Source: Micromonospora sp. NBC_01796 (GTDB taxonomy: Bacteria > Actinomycetota > Actinomycetes > Mycobacteriales > Micromonosporaceae). Taken from it: a DNA stretch of 64,000 bases. The stretch spans positions 3,658,001 through 3,722,000 of the forward strand of contig NZ_CP109078.1 of the NCBI RefSeq assembly GCF_035917455.1. The letters are read 5' to 3'. Each line of letters starts with the position of its first letter. Within the stretch, counting starts at the first letter, position 1. Of the stretch, positions 45,229 to 54,363 are shown one piece after another. The position numbers were made by a program, and so were the translations under genes. The notes below the pieces were generated by a model. The model made no database searches and was not told where the DNA came from. It saw only the letters and a program-made list of their open reading frames with translations.

Positions 45229-46458
45229 TTGAGTACGCACAGTCCTGTGAAAAGAGTTCTCGACGTCGATGCGGTCCGGGGCTTCGCGCTCCTGGGGATC
45301 TTCGCCGTCAACGTCACCTTCATGGCCTCCGGCTATCCGGGGAACCTGGTGACCGACCCCGACTTCGACTCCGGGCTGGACAACGTCGTCCGCGCACTGT
45401 CGTCCGTCTTCATCGACATGAAGTTCTACGTGCTCTTCTCGTTCCTCTTCGGATACAGCTTCACCCTCCAGATGGAGTCGGCGAGCAGAGCCGGTGCCGC
45501 CTTCTCCGGGCGGATGCTCCGCCGGATCCTCGGGCTCTTCGTCCTCGGCGCCCTTCACACCGTCTTCCTCAACGGCGGCGACGTGCTCACCACGTACGCG
45601 GTGGCGTGTCTGTTCCTCCTGCTGCTGCGCAACGTACGGGACCGGACCGCGATCCGAATCGCGGTCGGCCTCTACGCCCTGGTGCTGTTCAGCCTGGTCG
45701 CGAGCGCCCTGTTCGTGGACCGGTCCGCGTTCCTGCCGGGGGAGGCCGAGGCGCTGGCCAACGCCGAGCACGCGACCCAGGCCCTGCTCGGCGGGTGGGG
45801 TTCGAACATCGGGGAACACCTCGACGGCCTGCCCCTGCTCGTCATCCAGGCGGTGAGCCTGCAGGGCCCGACCGCGCTCGGCCTGTTCCTGCTCGGCATG
45901 GTCGCCGGCCGCCGCCAGTGGCTGGCACGGGTCACCGGCAGTGAGCCGGTCCTGCGCCGGATCCAGTGGATCGGCTTCCCGGTCGGGCTGATCGGGTCGA
46001 TCATCTACACCGCCAGCGGCGGTAACGGCAACAGCCTCGGGGTCGCCGCAAGCGTGGCGACGGCACCGGTGCTGACCGCCGCGTACGTGGCCACCCTCCT
46101 GCGGATCATGCACAACCCGCGCACCACGGCGGTACGGGCAGCGCTCGCTCCGGCCGGTCGGATGGCCCTCACCAACTACCTGTCCCAGTCCGCGGCCTGC
46201 CTGCTCGTCTTCAGCGGCATCGGGCTCGGCTACGCGGGTGCGTTCTCGCCCCTGGCCCTGTTCGCCTTCGTGGCGGCCGTGTTCACGGCCCAGCTCGTAC
46301 TGAGCGCGCTGTGGCTGGGCCGGTTCCGTTACGGGCCAGTCGAGTGGGCGCTGCGCTGGTTCACCAACGCCCGCCGCCCGGCATTCGTCGCGCCATCCCG
46401 GCGCCACGAGGACGCTCCCGAGACGGCACCGGTCCGCGAGCCGGAGTTGCGCCCGTAG
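45229..46458 (+). CDS. DUF418 family multi-pass membrane protein
   Basis: 409 residues with about eight to ten helices. It starts VKRVLDVDAVRGFALLGIFA, the DUF418/YeiB N-terminus, then MKFYVLFSFLFGYSFTLQME; the C-terminal signature is LAPAGRMALTNYLSQSAACL. The family's function is not established; some members are suspected transporters. The TTG start is supported by GGGGAGGG 5 nt upstream and by the fact that the conserved sequence begins a few residues later. It is divergent from and probably controlled by the TetR gene. A strong hairpin follows. Confidence 0.87.
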   Translation: MSTHSPVKRVLDVDAVRGFALLGIFAVNVTFMASGYPGNLVTDPDFDSGLDNVVRALSSVFIDMKFYVLFSFLFGYSFTLQMESASRAGAAFSGRMLRRILGLFVLGALHTVFLNGGDVLTTYAVACLFLLLLRNVRDRTAIRIAVGLYALVLFSLVASALFVDRSAFLPGEAEALANAEHATQALLGGWGSNIGEHLDGLPLLVIQAVSLQGPTALGLFLLGMVAGRRQWLARVTGSEPVLRRIQWIGFPVGLIGSIIYTASGGNGNSLGVAASVATAPVLTAAYVATLLRIMHNPRTTAVRAALAPAGRMALTNYLSQSAACLLVFSGIGLGYAGAFSPLALFAFVAAVFTAQLVLSALWLGRFRYGPVEWALRWFTNARRPAFVAPSRRHEDAPETAPVREPELRP

Positions 46459-46465
46459 GCCGTAC

Positions 46466-46507
46466 CGACCGACCCGCTGGGCGTACTCCGGCCCGGCGGG
46501 TCGGTCG
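46466..46507 (+). terminator. hairpin terminator after the DUF418 gene
   Basis: CGACCGACCCGC (46466-46477) pairs with GCGGGTCGGTCG (46496-46507), a perfect 12-bp stem with an 18-nt loop, 8 nt after the stop codon. Confidence 0.8.
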
Positions 46508-46649
46508 CGCGGCACGGCCGATCGCAACCACCACCGGGTAGCTGGCTGTACCACGCAACCGGCAGTGCGCTGGATCGAAACCACGGTCGATGTCCGACAG
46601 GCTCGAAGGGCCCGCAAGACCAAGACGATCCAGCAGGGAAGTGGTTCAG

Positions 46650-47843
46650 GTGTCCAACCCAGAAAACGATTCACCGCGTACGGATGCGTTGCCCCGCCCA
46701 CGACGCTGGGTGATGGCCGTGGCGGGAGTGACCCTCTGCGGCCTGCTCGCCGGTGGACCGGCGGTCGCACCGATCGCGAACGCCGGAACCGCCGCCGGTG
46801 GCGATCGTGCCCTGCAGCAGAGCCTGGACGGCCTGGTCCGGGACGACCTGTTCCCCGCCGCCCTCGCCTCGGTACGCGACCGCGACGGGCGCGTGCGCAA
46901 CTACACCGCCGGGGTGGCCGACCTGAGGACAAAGGCGAAGGTCCCGGTCGACGGTCAGGTCCGGATCGCCAGCAACACCAAGATGTTCACGGCCACCGTT
47001 GTCCTCCAGCTCGTCGGCGAGGGCACGGTCGACCTCGACGCGCCGATCGAGACGTACCTGCCGAACCTGCTGCGCGGCGACGGCATCGACGGCCGGAACA
47101 TCAGCGTCCGCCAACTCCTCCAGCACACCAGCGGGCTGCCGGACTACGACGAGGACCTGGTGCCGGACTACTTCTCCGTCCAGCACACCTACTTCGAGCC
47201 GTACGAGGTGCTCGACGTGGCGCTGCGCCACCCTGCCCTGTTCGCCCCCGGGAGCGGCTGGGCGTACAGCAACACGAACTACATCGTCGCCGGCCTGCTG
47301 GTGCAGAAGGTCACCGGGCGGCCGATCGGTGAGGAGATCACCAAGCGGATCATCGACCGGATCGGGCTGCGGCACACGTACTGGCCGGCGCTCGGCGAGC
47401 AGACCATCCGCGAGCGGCACCCGAACGGGTACCTGGCCCTCACCCCCGACGCGCCGTTGCGCGACGTTACCGAGTCGGAGCCGTCGATGGGCTGGGCGGC
47501 CGGGGCGATGGTCGGCACCCCGAGCGACCTCAACCGGTTCCTCGCCGCGCTCGTCGGCGGCAAGCTGCTCAAGCCCGAACAGCTCCGGCAGATGCAGACC
47601 ACCGTGGAGGCACCGAACGCCGACACGGTCGGCGACACGAGGTACGGGCTCGGGCTCGCCACGTTCAAGCTGAGCTGCGGCGGCTTCGCCTGGGCGCACG
47701 GCGGCGACGCACCCGGCTACGAGACCCGCAACGCGATCACCAGCGACGGCCGCTCCGCCACCATCGCCGTAACCGCCCTCCCCAGAACCCCGGAAGCCGC
47801 CACCCACGTAGAAGCAGCCCTAACCACCGCCCTCTGCCCCTAA
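46650..47843 (+). CDS. secreted serine hydrolase, beta-lactamase/D,D-peptidase fold
   Basis: 397 residues from GTG 46650, preceded by AGGGAAGTGG; ATG 46590 is possible but would push the signal peptide inward. The signal peptide (VMAVAGVTLCGLLAGGPAVA) ends near IANA-GTA. The class C-like motifs are SNTK (Ser108, Lys111) and YSN (Tyr206); HGG near the C-terminus (AWAHGGDAPGYET) replaces the KTG box. Relatives include Streptomyces R61 D,D-carboxypeptidase, D-aminopeptidases and esterases. It acts outside the cell; substrate specificity cannot be assigned. It ends 10 nt before a 29-bp inverted repeat. Confidence 0.9.
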   Translation: MSNPENDSPRTDALPRPRRWVMAVAGVTLCGLLAGGPAVAPIANAGTAAGGDRALQQSLDGLVRDDLFPAALASVRDRDGRVRNYTAGVADLRTKAKVPVDGQVRIASNTKMFTATVVLQLVGEGTVDLDAPIETYLPNLLRGDGIDGRNISVRQLLQHTSGLPDYDEDLVPDYFSVQHTYFEPYEVLDVALRHPALFAPGSGWAYSNTNYIVAGLLVQKVTGRPIGEEITKRIIDRIGLRHTYWPALGEQTIRERHPNGYLALTPDAPLRDVTESEPSMGWAAGAMVGTPSDLNRFLAALVGGKLLKPEQLRQMQTTVEAPNADTVGDTRYGLGLATFKLSCGGFAWAHGGDAPGYETRNAITSDGRSATIAVTALPRTPEAATHVEAALTTALCP

Positions 47844-47852
47844 CGCCCGGAC

Positions 47853-47928
47853 ATCACCTCGTTGATCATGAAGTTAGCGCAGAATTTTCGCGATTTCGGT
47901 GCGCTAACTTCATGATCAACGAGGTGAT
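47853..47928. repeat. 29-bp perfect inverted repeat (large hairpin) between convergent genes
   Basis: The arms 47853-47881 and 47900-47928 are exact reverse complements, centred on an 18-nt loop (47882-47899) that is AT-richer than its surroundings. The arm includes CGTTGATCATGAAGTTAGCG. It sits between convergent stop codons and can act as a bidirectional terminator. Its length and perfect symmetry exceed a normal terminator and suggest a dispersed intergenic repeat. Confidence 0.9.
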
Positions 47929-47937
47929 CGGGTGGGG

Positions 47938-49752
47938 TTAGATCCAGCGGCTGCCTAGCCACATGCGGGCGGACCATTCGGCGTAGGGGAGGAGCTGGCC
48001 GACGAAGACGGGGTAGAAGTAGGCGAAGCAGATCGCCACGAGCAGGACGTAGGCGCCGGCGATGATGACGCCGACCGTACGCCGGTCCAGGCCACCGGAA
48101 TCGGACCCGGCGGGGTGGTTGGACAGCTCGGCGGGCAGGGTTTCCTCGGACAGTTCGATGGTCGCTCGTTCGGGGCCGCCCACCGGCACCGGTGCGCGGA
48201 CCGCCGCCGCTGCTGCCGGCGCCGGAGACTTCGCCGGGCCGATGAGCGCGCCGAGTACGTAGGTGACCGCGAGGATCAGGAACGGCAGCGCCGGAGCGGT
48301 GTAGAAGGAGAACATGGTGCGGCCGTCGAAGGCGTACCAGAACCAGGGCAGCAGACCGGCGGCCACGCAGAGCAGGATCGCCCCGGCCCGCCAGTCCCGG
48401 CGGGCGATGCCGAGCCAGGCGGTCGCGGCCAGCGCGGGCAGGAACGACCACCAGAGGATCGGGGTGCCGAGCAGCAGGATCTCGGCGGCACAGCTCGACG
48501 CGCCGCAGCCGCCGTCGGAGGACCAGTAGAACGCGACCGGGCGGCCGAGCAGCAGCCACTGCCACGGCCACGACTGGTAGACGTGCGGGGTGACCAGTGT
48601 GGTGTGGAACTTGTACGCCTCGGTGTGGTAGTGCCACAGGTTCTGCAGGGCCCCGATGACCGGCAGTTCGGTCCTGCCGGAGTCGGCCAGCCAGTGCCGG
48701 AAGTAGCCGTGGTCGGTGGCGAACCAGCCCGACCAGGTGGCGATGTACGTCGCCACGATCAGCACACCGGCCAGGGCCAGCCAGCCGATCTCGCCGAGCA
48801 GGGCGTCCCGCCACGGGCGTCGTACGCCGGCCGAGCGGCGGGCGCCGACCTCCCAGAAGATGACCAGCAGGGCGAACGCCGGTACGAAGTACAGCGCGCT
48901 CCACTTGACGCCGAGGGCGCACCCGAGCAGGACGGCGGCGAGCAGTCGCCACCACGGGACACTGTCCGGGAACCGGAGCGGCAGCCTGCCGGCGCGACCG
49001 GGGACGCTCGGGTCGAGACCCGCTTCCATCGCGGTCAGCCAGCGGCGGCGCCGGTGGTCCCGGTCGACGACCAGGGCGGCGAACGCGGCGAAGATGAAAA
49101 AGAGCAGGAAGACGTCGAGCAGTGCGGTACGGGACAGCACCACGTGGAAGCCGTCCAGGGCGAGCAGCAGGCCGGCGGCGCAGCCGAGCACGGTCGACCC
49201 GAACAGGCGACGGGCGGTCCGGACCAGGATCAGGACCGTCAGGGTGCCGATGATCGCCGCCGAGAAGCGCCAGCCGAACTCGGGGGAGGTGGTCATGATG
49301 TGACCGGCGGAGACGACGTTGCCGTCGGCGTCGGAGTAGCCGAAGGCCCACTCACCGATGCCGATCAGCCACTTGCCGAGCGGGGGATGGACGACGTACG
49401 ACGGGACGTTGTCCTTGTAGTTCCACTCGACGCCCTTGCTGACCAGGCCCCAGGCGTCCTTGGCATAGTAGAGCTCGTCGAAGATCTTGCCCTTGGGGTG
49501 GCTCAGCCCGACGAGCCGCACCACGGCGGCGATGGCCACCACCACCAGGGTGGCGAGCCAGGAGTACGGCTCCAGCCGGGTGTCGAGCGGGACCAGTCGG
49601 CGCCGCAGGATCGTGGGCAGGCCACGACCACCGGATGCCTCCGGTTCGGCCGCTGTTGAGCTGGCCGGAGGGCCTTCCGGTGGTTCGCTCGCCGTACCGC
49701 CCGAGTGATCGCGGTCGCTGTCGCGGCTTTGGGTCTGCGCTGTCGACGCCAT
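47938..49752 (-). CDS. pmt: dolichyl-phosphate-mannose-protein mannosyltransferase (PMT)
   Basis: 604 residues. A disordered Ser/Glu/Pro-rich cytoplasmic N-terminus of about 70 residues is followed by about 10-11 membrane helices. GKIFDELYYAKDAWGLVSKG carries the catalytic Asp-Glu of the first outer loop, and VHPPLGKWLIGIGEW and EFGWRFSAAIIG are PMT signatures. It transfers mannose from polyprenyl phosphate to Ser/Thr of exported proteins. ATG 49752 was chosen; GTG 49758 lies two codons upstream. The divergent neighbour is rsmI, the same pairing as in Mycobacterium tuberculosis, which supports orthology. Confidence 0.93.
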   Translation of the reverse strand: MASTAQTQSRDSDRDHSGGTASEPPEGPPASSTAAEPEASGGRGLPTILRRRLVPLDTRLEPYSWLATLVVVAIAAVVRLVGLSHPKGKIFDELYYAKDAWGLVSKGVEWNYKDNVPSYVVHPPLGKWLIGIGEWAFGYSDADGNVVSAGHIMTTSPEFGWRFSAAIIGTLTVLILVRTARRLFGSTVLGCAAGLLLALDGFHVVLSRTALLDVFLLFFIFAAFAALVVDRDHRRRRWLTAMEAGLDPSVPGRAGRLPLRFPDSVPWWRLLAAVLLGCALGVKWSALYFVPAFALLVIFWEVGARRSAGVRRPWRDALLGEIGWLALAGVLIVATYIATWSGWFATDHGYFRHWLADSGRTELPVIGALQNLWHYHTEAYKFHTTLVTPHVYQSWPWQWLLLGRPVAFYWSSDGGCGASSCAAEILLLGTPILWWSFLPALAATAWLGIARRDWRAGAILLCVAAGLLPWFWYAFDGRTMFSFYTAPALPFLILAVTYVLGALIGPAKSPAPAAAAAVRAPVPVGGPERATIELSEETLPAELSNHPAGSDSGGLDRRTVGVIIAGAYVLLVAICFAYFYPVFVGQLLPYAEWSARMWLGSRWI

Positions 49753-49843
49753 GGTCACCCCGCGATCGTAGGCTGCGGGAGCGGGAGACGGAGTCCTACG
49801 CCGCCCCGACATTTTCACGTGTATCGATGAGGGGAAGTTTCTG

Positions 49844-50698
49844 GTGGGAGATATGTCGGGTAGCGGGCGACTTGTCGTACTCGGTGCGCCGCTCGGGAAC
49901 CCCGCCGACGCCTCCACCCGACTCCGGGAGATGCTCGGCGCGGCGGACGTGGTCGCCGCCGAGGACACCCGTCGACTCGCCCGGCTCGCCCGGGACCTCG
50001 ACGTCACCATCAAGGGTCGGATCATCTCCTACTTCGAGGGCAACGAGGAACGCCGTACGCCCGCCCTGGTCGAGGCCGTACTCGCCGGCGAACTGGTCGC
50101 CCTGGTCACCGACGGCGGCATGCCGAGCGTCTCCGATCCCGGATACCGCCTGGTCAGAGCCGTGGTCGACGCCGGTGCGCCGGTGACCGCCGCCCCCGGC
50201 CCGAGCGCCGTCACCACCGCGCTCGCCCTGTCCGGGCTCCCCGTCGACCGGTTCTGCTTCGAGGGTTTCCTGCCCCGCACCGGCGGCGCCCGCCGTACCC
50301 GGCTGCGGGCACTGGCCGCGGAGGAACGGACCCTGGTCTTCTTCGAGGCACCGCACCGGGTCGCCGGCACCCTGACCGATCTCGCCGCCACCTTCGGCGC
50401 CGACCGTCCGGCCGCCGTCTGCCGCGAGCTGACGAAGACGTACGAGGAGGTGTTGCGCCGGACCCTCGGCGAACTGGCCACCTGGGCCACCGAGGGCGAC
50501 CCGCGCGGCGAGATCACCCTCGTGGTCGCGGGGGCCAGCGCGACGCCCGCGATCCGCCCCAGCGACGCCGACCTCCGCGCGGCGGTCGCCGACCGCGAGG
50601 CCGCCGGCGTCTCCCGTCGCGACGCCATCACCGAGGTGGCCACCGGGTACGGCCTGCGCCGCCGCGAGGTGTACGCGGTCGTCCACACCACAGACTGA
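49844..50698 (+). CDS. rsmI: 16S rRNA (cytidine(1402)-2'-O)-methyltransferase RsmI
   Basis: 284 residues of the tetrapyrrole-methylase fold. Motifs: GAPLGNPADASTRLREML, VVAAEDTRRLARLARDL, YFEGNEERRTPALVEAV, VTDGGMPSVSDPGYRLV (SAM site), AAPGPSAVTTALALSGLPVD, and VFFEAPHRVAGTL. It uses SAM to methylate the 2'-OH of C1402 in the ribosomal P site. GTG 49844 has AGGGGAAG 7 nt upstream, better than ATG 49853. It is divergent from pmt; in many actinobacteria metG and tatD follow closely, but here a hypothetical gene and others intervene. Confidence 0.95.
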   Translation: MGDMSGSGRLVVLGAPLGNPADASTRLREMLGAADVVAAEDTRRLARLARDLDVTIKGRIISYFEGNEERRTPALVEAVLAGELVALVTDGGMPSVSDPGYRLVRAVVDAGAPVTAAPGPSAVTTALALSGLPVDRFCFEGFLPRTGGARRTRLRALAAEERTLVFFEAPHRVAGTLTDLAATFGADRPAAVCRELTKTYEEVLRRTLGELATWATEGDPRGEITLVVAGASATPAIRPSDADLRAAVADREAAGVSRRDAITEVATGYGLRRREVYAVVHTTD

Positions 50699-50717
50699 CG
50701 ACAGACGACTCCGCGCC

Positions 50718-50788
50718 CGGCTCGGCACGTCCACGGCTCGGCACCTGCACGGTTCGGCACGTCCATGGCTCGGGACGTGCACGGCTCA
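50718..50788. repeat. 16-bp tandem repeat, about 4.4 copies
   Basis: Units begin at 50718, 50734, 50750 and 50766, with a partial fifth at 50782. The consensus is CGGCTCGGCACGTCCA, with one to three changes per copy. The array lies between rsmI and the stop codon of the leftward proline-rich gene, covering that stop. Confidence 0.8.
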
Positions 50789-52057
50789 GAAGGAGGCGGC
50801 CAGGAAGCCGGCGGTGATCGCCAGCGGGCCGGCGAACCCGACCAGTACGGCGCCCCGCCGCGCCGCCCGGTTCGGCAGCCGGTCCGCGCCGGTGGCCCAG
50901 ACGATGCCGCCGCCGCAGAGCAGCACCAGCGTCAGCCCGAGCCCCCAGCGCAGGTGCAACGACCCGGTGCCGGTGCCGACGTACGCGGTGCCGCTGTCGC
51001 CGCTGATCATGCGCGCGGTGAGCTGCCAGCCTTCGAGCTTGTCCTCGGCGGGTACCCCGGCCAGCCGGATGTCCTCGGCGCTGAACCCGCCGTCCGCGGA
51101 GATGAACTCACCCCGGCAGCGCTGACCGATGCCCTGCCCGGTGCAGTCGATCACCGTGGCCGTACCCAGGTCGCCGTGGCCGAACGCGAGCCAGAGCGGC
51201 TCCACGCTCACCCAGGCGAAGAAGCTGGAGAGCAACGCCAGCAGGACCAGCCCGGCCAGTCCGGAAGCCGGCCGGCGCGGTGGTTTCGGCGGTTGGGCCG
51301 CCCGCTCCGCCGACGTACGCCGGGTCGGGAACGACCAGAGCCGGCGCGGCCGTTCGTCCGGGTCGGGACGGGCCGGGGTGCCGTCCCAGTTGACCTGTTC
51401 GATCGGGAGCCAGAAGTCGTCCTCGTCCTCGGCGGGGGGTGCGGGCGTGGGCACCGCGCCGACCCTCGTGGAGGTCTGCGTACCGTCCACCGAAGGCACC
51501 GTACGTGGCCCCGTGTCGGCGATCCGGGGCACTCGCTGCGGCACGGTGTTGCGGGGCGCGCCGGTGGTCGGCTCGATTCCGGCGGACACCGGTGCGGCGA
51601 GCCACGGCGAACCACCCCCACCGGGTACGCCACCCGCCTCCGCCGCCGACCCTCGGTCCGGTGTCGACTGTTCCGGCGCTGACTGGGTGGGCGCCGACTG
51701 GGTGGGCGCCGACTGGGTGGGCGCCGACTGGGTGGGCGCCGACTGGGTGGGCGCCGACTGGGTGGGTGGGGCTTGGACGGGTGGGGTGGCCTGCGGCGGG
51801 CCGGGGTGGGGTCGCCCCGGCGGGGGCGGGAGTGCCGGCGGAGCCGGGGGCGGGGCTACGGGCCGGGTCGGCGGTGGGGGTGTGGCTGACGCCGCCGGTA
51901 GCGGGGCCCACGGATCCGGCCGGTCGGCCGGGGGCGGCACGTTGTCGGCCGGCGCGGGGCCGTGGGTGGAGGACTGTCCGGCGGCCGGCGATTCGCCGCC
52001 ATCGGCCCGGCCCGGGTCGGTCTCCCCTGGCTGCTGCCCGTCTGGTCTACCGGTCAC
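50786..52057 (-). CDS. proline-rich membrane protein with TQSAP repeats
   Basis: About 423 residues. The N-terminal 230 residues are Pro/Ala/Gly-rich and disordered, with six tandem TQSAP units. A short acidic block (EDEDDFWLPIEQVNWDG) is followed by three membrane segments (LAGLVLLALLSSFFAWVSVE; LGLTLVLLCGGGIVWATGA; GAVLVGFAGPLAITAGFLAA). The loop after the first holds VIDCTGQGIGQRCRGEFIS with two cysteines, probably outside. The start is uncertain: GTG 52057 is where protein-like composition begins and has an AATACT -10-like box just before it, suggesting leaderless translation; the frame is open to 52216. I recognise no function. Confidence 0.6.
   Translation of the reverse strand: MTGRPDGQQPGETDPGRADGGESPAAGQSSTHGPAPADNVPPPADRPDPWAPLPAASATPPPPTRPVAPPPAPPALPPPPGRPHPGPPQATPPVQAPPTQSAPTQSAPTQSAPTQSAPTQSAPTQSAPEQSTPDRGSAAEAGGVPGGGGSPWLAAPVSAGIEPTTGAPRNTVPQRVPRIADTGPRTVPSVDGTQTSTRVGAVPTPAPPAEDEDDFWLPIEQVNWDGTPARPDPDERPRRLWSFPTRRTSAERAAQPPKPPRRPASGLAGLVLLALLSSFFAWVSVEPLWLAFGHGDLGTATVIDCTGQGIGQRCRGEFISADGGFSAEDIRLAGVPAEDKLEGWQLTARMISGDSGTAYVGTGTGSLHLRWGLGLTLVLLCGGGIVWATGADRLPNRAARRGAVLVGFAGPLAITAGFLAASF
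51681..51770. repeat. 15-bp in-frame minisatellite, six copies
   Basis: The unit GACTGGGTGGGCGCC is repeated at 51681, 51696, 51711, 51726 and 51741, with a degenerate sixth at 51756. On the minus strand each unit encodes five residues (permutation of TQSAP). Five units are identical, implying recent expansion. Copy changes keep the frame. Confidence 0.95.
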
Positions 52058-52312
52058 AGAGAGTATTGGACTATGCACACTCGCCCCGGAGGGGCAGCTT
52101 GGGGCGCGTGTCGCCGACAAATCGGGCGCAGAAATCCGACTGGCTTCCGGATGGGATGGCCTTGCGGACCCCGCGGCGGCCTCCCGGACCGGTGGGCTCG
52201 GTCGATGGATCTCCACCGGGGTGGGCCCGGCGCCGAACGCTCACCGGGGTGCCGGCGGGCCGCTCGGCGCCGGATAGGGCCTATTGGTTCGCGGTCGGTC
52301 GGTGACGGTCAT

Positions 52313-52318
52313 TAGGCT
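52313..52318 (+). promoter_or_regulatory. -10 element for leaderless metG transcript
   Basis: TAGGCT ends 8 nt before the metG ATG and there is no Shine-Dalgarno sequence. This spacing is what is expected when transcription starts at or next to the start codon. A convincing -35 box was not found. Confidence 0.4.
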
Positions 52319-52326
52319 TGCTGTTC

Positions 52327-54129
52327 ATGAGTCACGTTCTTGCGGCGGTCGCCTGGCCGTACGCCAACGGCCCGCGCCACATCGGCCACGTCTCCGGGTT
52401 CGGAGTGCCCTCCGACGTATTCAGCCGGTACATGCGGATGGCGGGTCATGACGTGCTCATGGTCTCCGGCACCGACGAACACGGCACCCCGATCCAGGTG
52501 CAGGCCGACAAGGAGGGGGTCAGCCCGCGTGAGCTGGCCGACCGGTACAACCGGGTGATCGTCGAGGACCTGCACGGGCTCGGCCTCTCCTACGACCTGT
52601 TCACGCGCACCACGACCGGGAACCACTACGCCGTGGTGCAGGAGCTGTTCGAGGGGCTGCACCGCAACGGCTACATCGTGCCCAAGGTGACCATGGGGGC
52701 CATCTCCCCGTCCACCGGCCGTACCCTGCCCGACCGTTACATCGAGGGCACCTGCCCGATCTGCGGGTACGACAGCGCGCGGGGCGACCAGTGCGACAAC
52801 TGCGGCAACCAGCTCGACCCGATCGACCTGATCAACCCCCGCTCCAAGATCAACGGCGAGACGCCGGAGTTCATCGAGACCGAGCACTTCTTCCTCGACC
52901 TGCCCGCCTTCGCCGAGTCGCTCGCCCGGTGGCTCGACACCCGCGAGGGCTGGCGGACGAACGTACTGCGGTTCTCCAAGAACCTGCTGGGCGACCTCCA
53001 GCCCCGGGCGATCACCCGGGACCTGGAGTGGGGCGTACCGATTCCGCTCGACGGCTGGCGCGACCGCAACGACAAGCGGATCTACGTCTGGTTCGACGCG
53101 GTCATCGGTTACCTCTCCGCCTCGATCGAGTGGGCCCGCCGCTCCGGCGACCCGCAGGCGTGGCGGCGCTGGTGGGCGGCGGACGGCGAGGGCAAGGACG
53201 CCACCGGTTACTACTTCATGGGCAAGGACAACATCGTCTTCCACTCGGTGATCTGGCCGGCGCTGCTGCTCGGCTACTCCGGCGAGGGCGACCGCGACGG
53301 CACCCCGGGCGAGCTGGGCCGGCTCAACCTGCCGACCGAGGTGGTCTCCAGCGAGTTCCTGACCATGGAGGGACGCAAGTTCTCCTCGTCCCGCCAGGTG
53401 GTCATCTACGTCCGCGACTTCCTCGAACGGTACGACGCCGACGCGCTGCGCTACTTCATCGCCGTCGCCGGGCCGGAGAGCAACGACACCGACTTCACCT
53501 GGGCCGAGTTCCTCCGGCGCAACAACGACGAGCTGGTCGCCGGCTGGGGCAACCTGGTCAACCGGTCGATCTCGATGGCGGCGAAGAACTTCGGCGCGAT
53601 CCCGCCGGTCGACCCGGCCGGGCTCACCGAGGCGGACGAGGCGATGCTCGCGGTCGCGCGTACGGGCTTCACCACGGTCGGGAACCTGATCGAGCGGCAC
53701 CGGCAGAAGGCGGCGATCGGCGAGGCGATGCGGGTGGTCGGCGAGGCGAACAAGTACCTCTCCGAGCAGGCGCCGTGGAAGCTCAAGGGCGAGGACCAGA
53801 AAGCCCGGATGGGCACCATCCTGCACGTCGCCCTCCAGGTGGTGAGCGACGCCAACACCCTGCTCACCCCGTTCCTGCCGCACTCCGCGCAGCAGGTGCA
53901 CGAGCTGCTCGGCGGCACCGGCGTACACGCGCCGATGCCCTCGATCGTGCAGGTGGACGACCTTGACGGCGGGCCGTCGTACCCGGTGCTGACCGGTGAC
54001 TACACGGTCGGCGCCCGGTGGGAGTCGACCCCGATCGAGGCCGGGCGCCCGCTCGCCACGCCGAAGCCGGTGTTCCGCAAGCTCGATCCGTCGATCGTGG
54101 ACGAGGAACTCGCCCGCTTCGGCGACTGA
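52327..54129 (+). CDS. metG: methionine--tRNA ligase
   Basis: 600 residues. Class I aminoacyl-tRNA synthetase: HIGH at 18-21 in [16 protein letters not shown] starting at Lys351, and the zinc knuckles [18 protein letters not shown] that mark the four-cysteine MetRS form. [16 protein letters not shown] and the anticodon-binding helical domain ([15 protein letters not shown]) follow. It charges initiator and elongator tRNA-Met. There is no C-terminal EMAP/tRNA-binding domain, as in other actinobacteria. ATG 52327 begins the conserved sequence, and no SD is present, so leaderless translation is likely. tatD, usually next, lies 9 kb away. Confidence 0.97.
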   Translation: MSHVLAAVAWPYANGPRHIGHVSGFGVPSDVFSRYMRMAGHDVLMVSGTDEHGTPIQVQADKEGVSPRELADRYNRVIVEDLHGLGLSYDLFTRTTTGNHYAVVQELFEGLHRNGYIVPKVTMGAISPSTGRTLPDRYIEGTCPICGYDSARGDQCDNCGNQLDPIDLINPRSKINGETPEFIETEHFFLDLPAFAESLARWLDTREGWRTNVLRFSKNLLGDLQPRAITRDLEWGVPIPLDGWRDRNDKRIYVWFDAVIGYLSASIEWARRSGDPQAWRRWWAADGEGKDATGYYFMGKDNIVFHSVIWPALLLGYSGEGDRDGTPGELGRLNLPTEVVSSEFLTMEGRKFSSSRQVVIYVRDFLERYDADALRYFIAVAGPESNDTDFTWAEFLRRNNDELVAGWGNLVNRSISMAAKNFGAIPPVDPAGLTEADEAMLAVARTGFTTVGNLIERHRQKAAIGEAMRVVGEANKYLSEQAPWKLKGEDQKARMGTILHVALQVVSDANTLLTPFLPHSAQQVHELLGGTGVHAPMPSIVQVDDLDGGPSYPVLTGDYTVGARWESTPIEAGRPLATPKPVFRKLDPSIVDEELARFGD

Positions 54130-54343
54130 CCGCCCCGGCCGCCGGCCGTTGCCCGTACGACAGCACGTGTACCGCCGGGTCCACGTCGTCCAGCCCCGTG
54201 CCGGGACGATGCGGACCCGGCGGCGTGTGCCGACCCCGCGCTTCGGGAACCCCCTCCCGAGGAGGCGTACGGGTCGGTCTGTCGACGGCTTGCCGGCCGA
54301 CTGCTCACAGCCTGCCCGACCGACCTGGCACAACCCTCGCGGA

Positions 54344-54363
54344 ATTCTTGAATCCGCTGGTCA
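54344..54363 (+). repeat. left copy of 20-bp inverted repeat flanking the SARP gene
   Basis: ATTCTTGAATCCGCTGGTCA at 54344-54363 is the reverse complement of 57176-57195 except for one base. The copy includes the stop codon of the leftward regulator gene (54361-54363). Confidence 0.9.
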
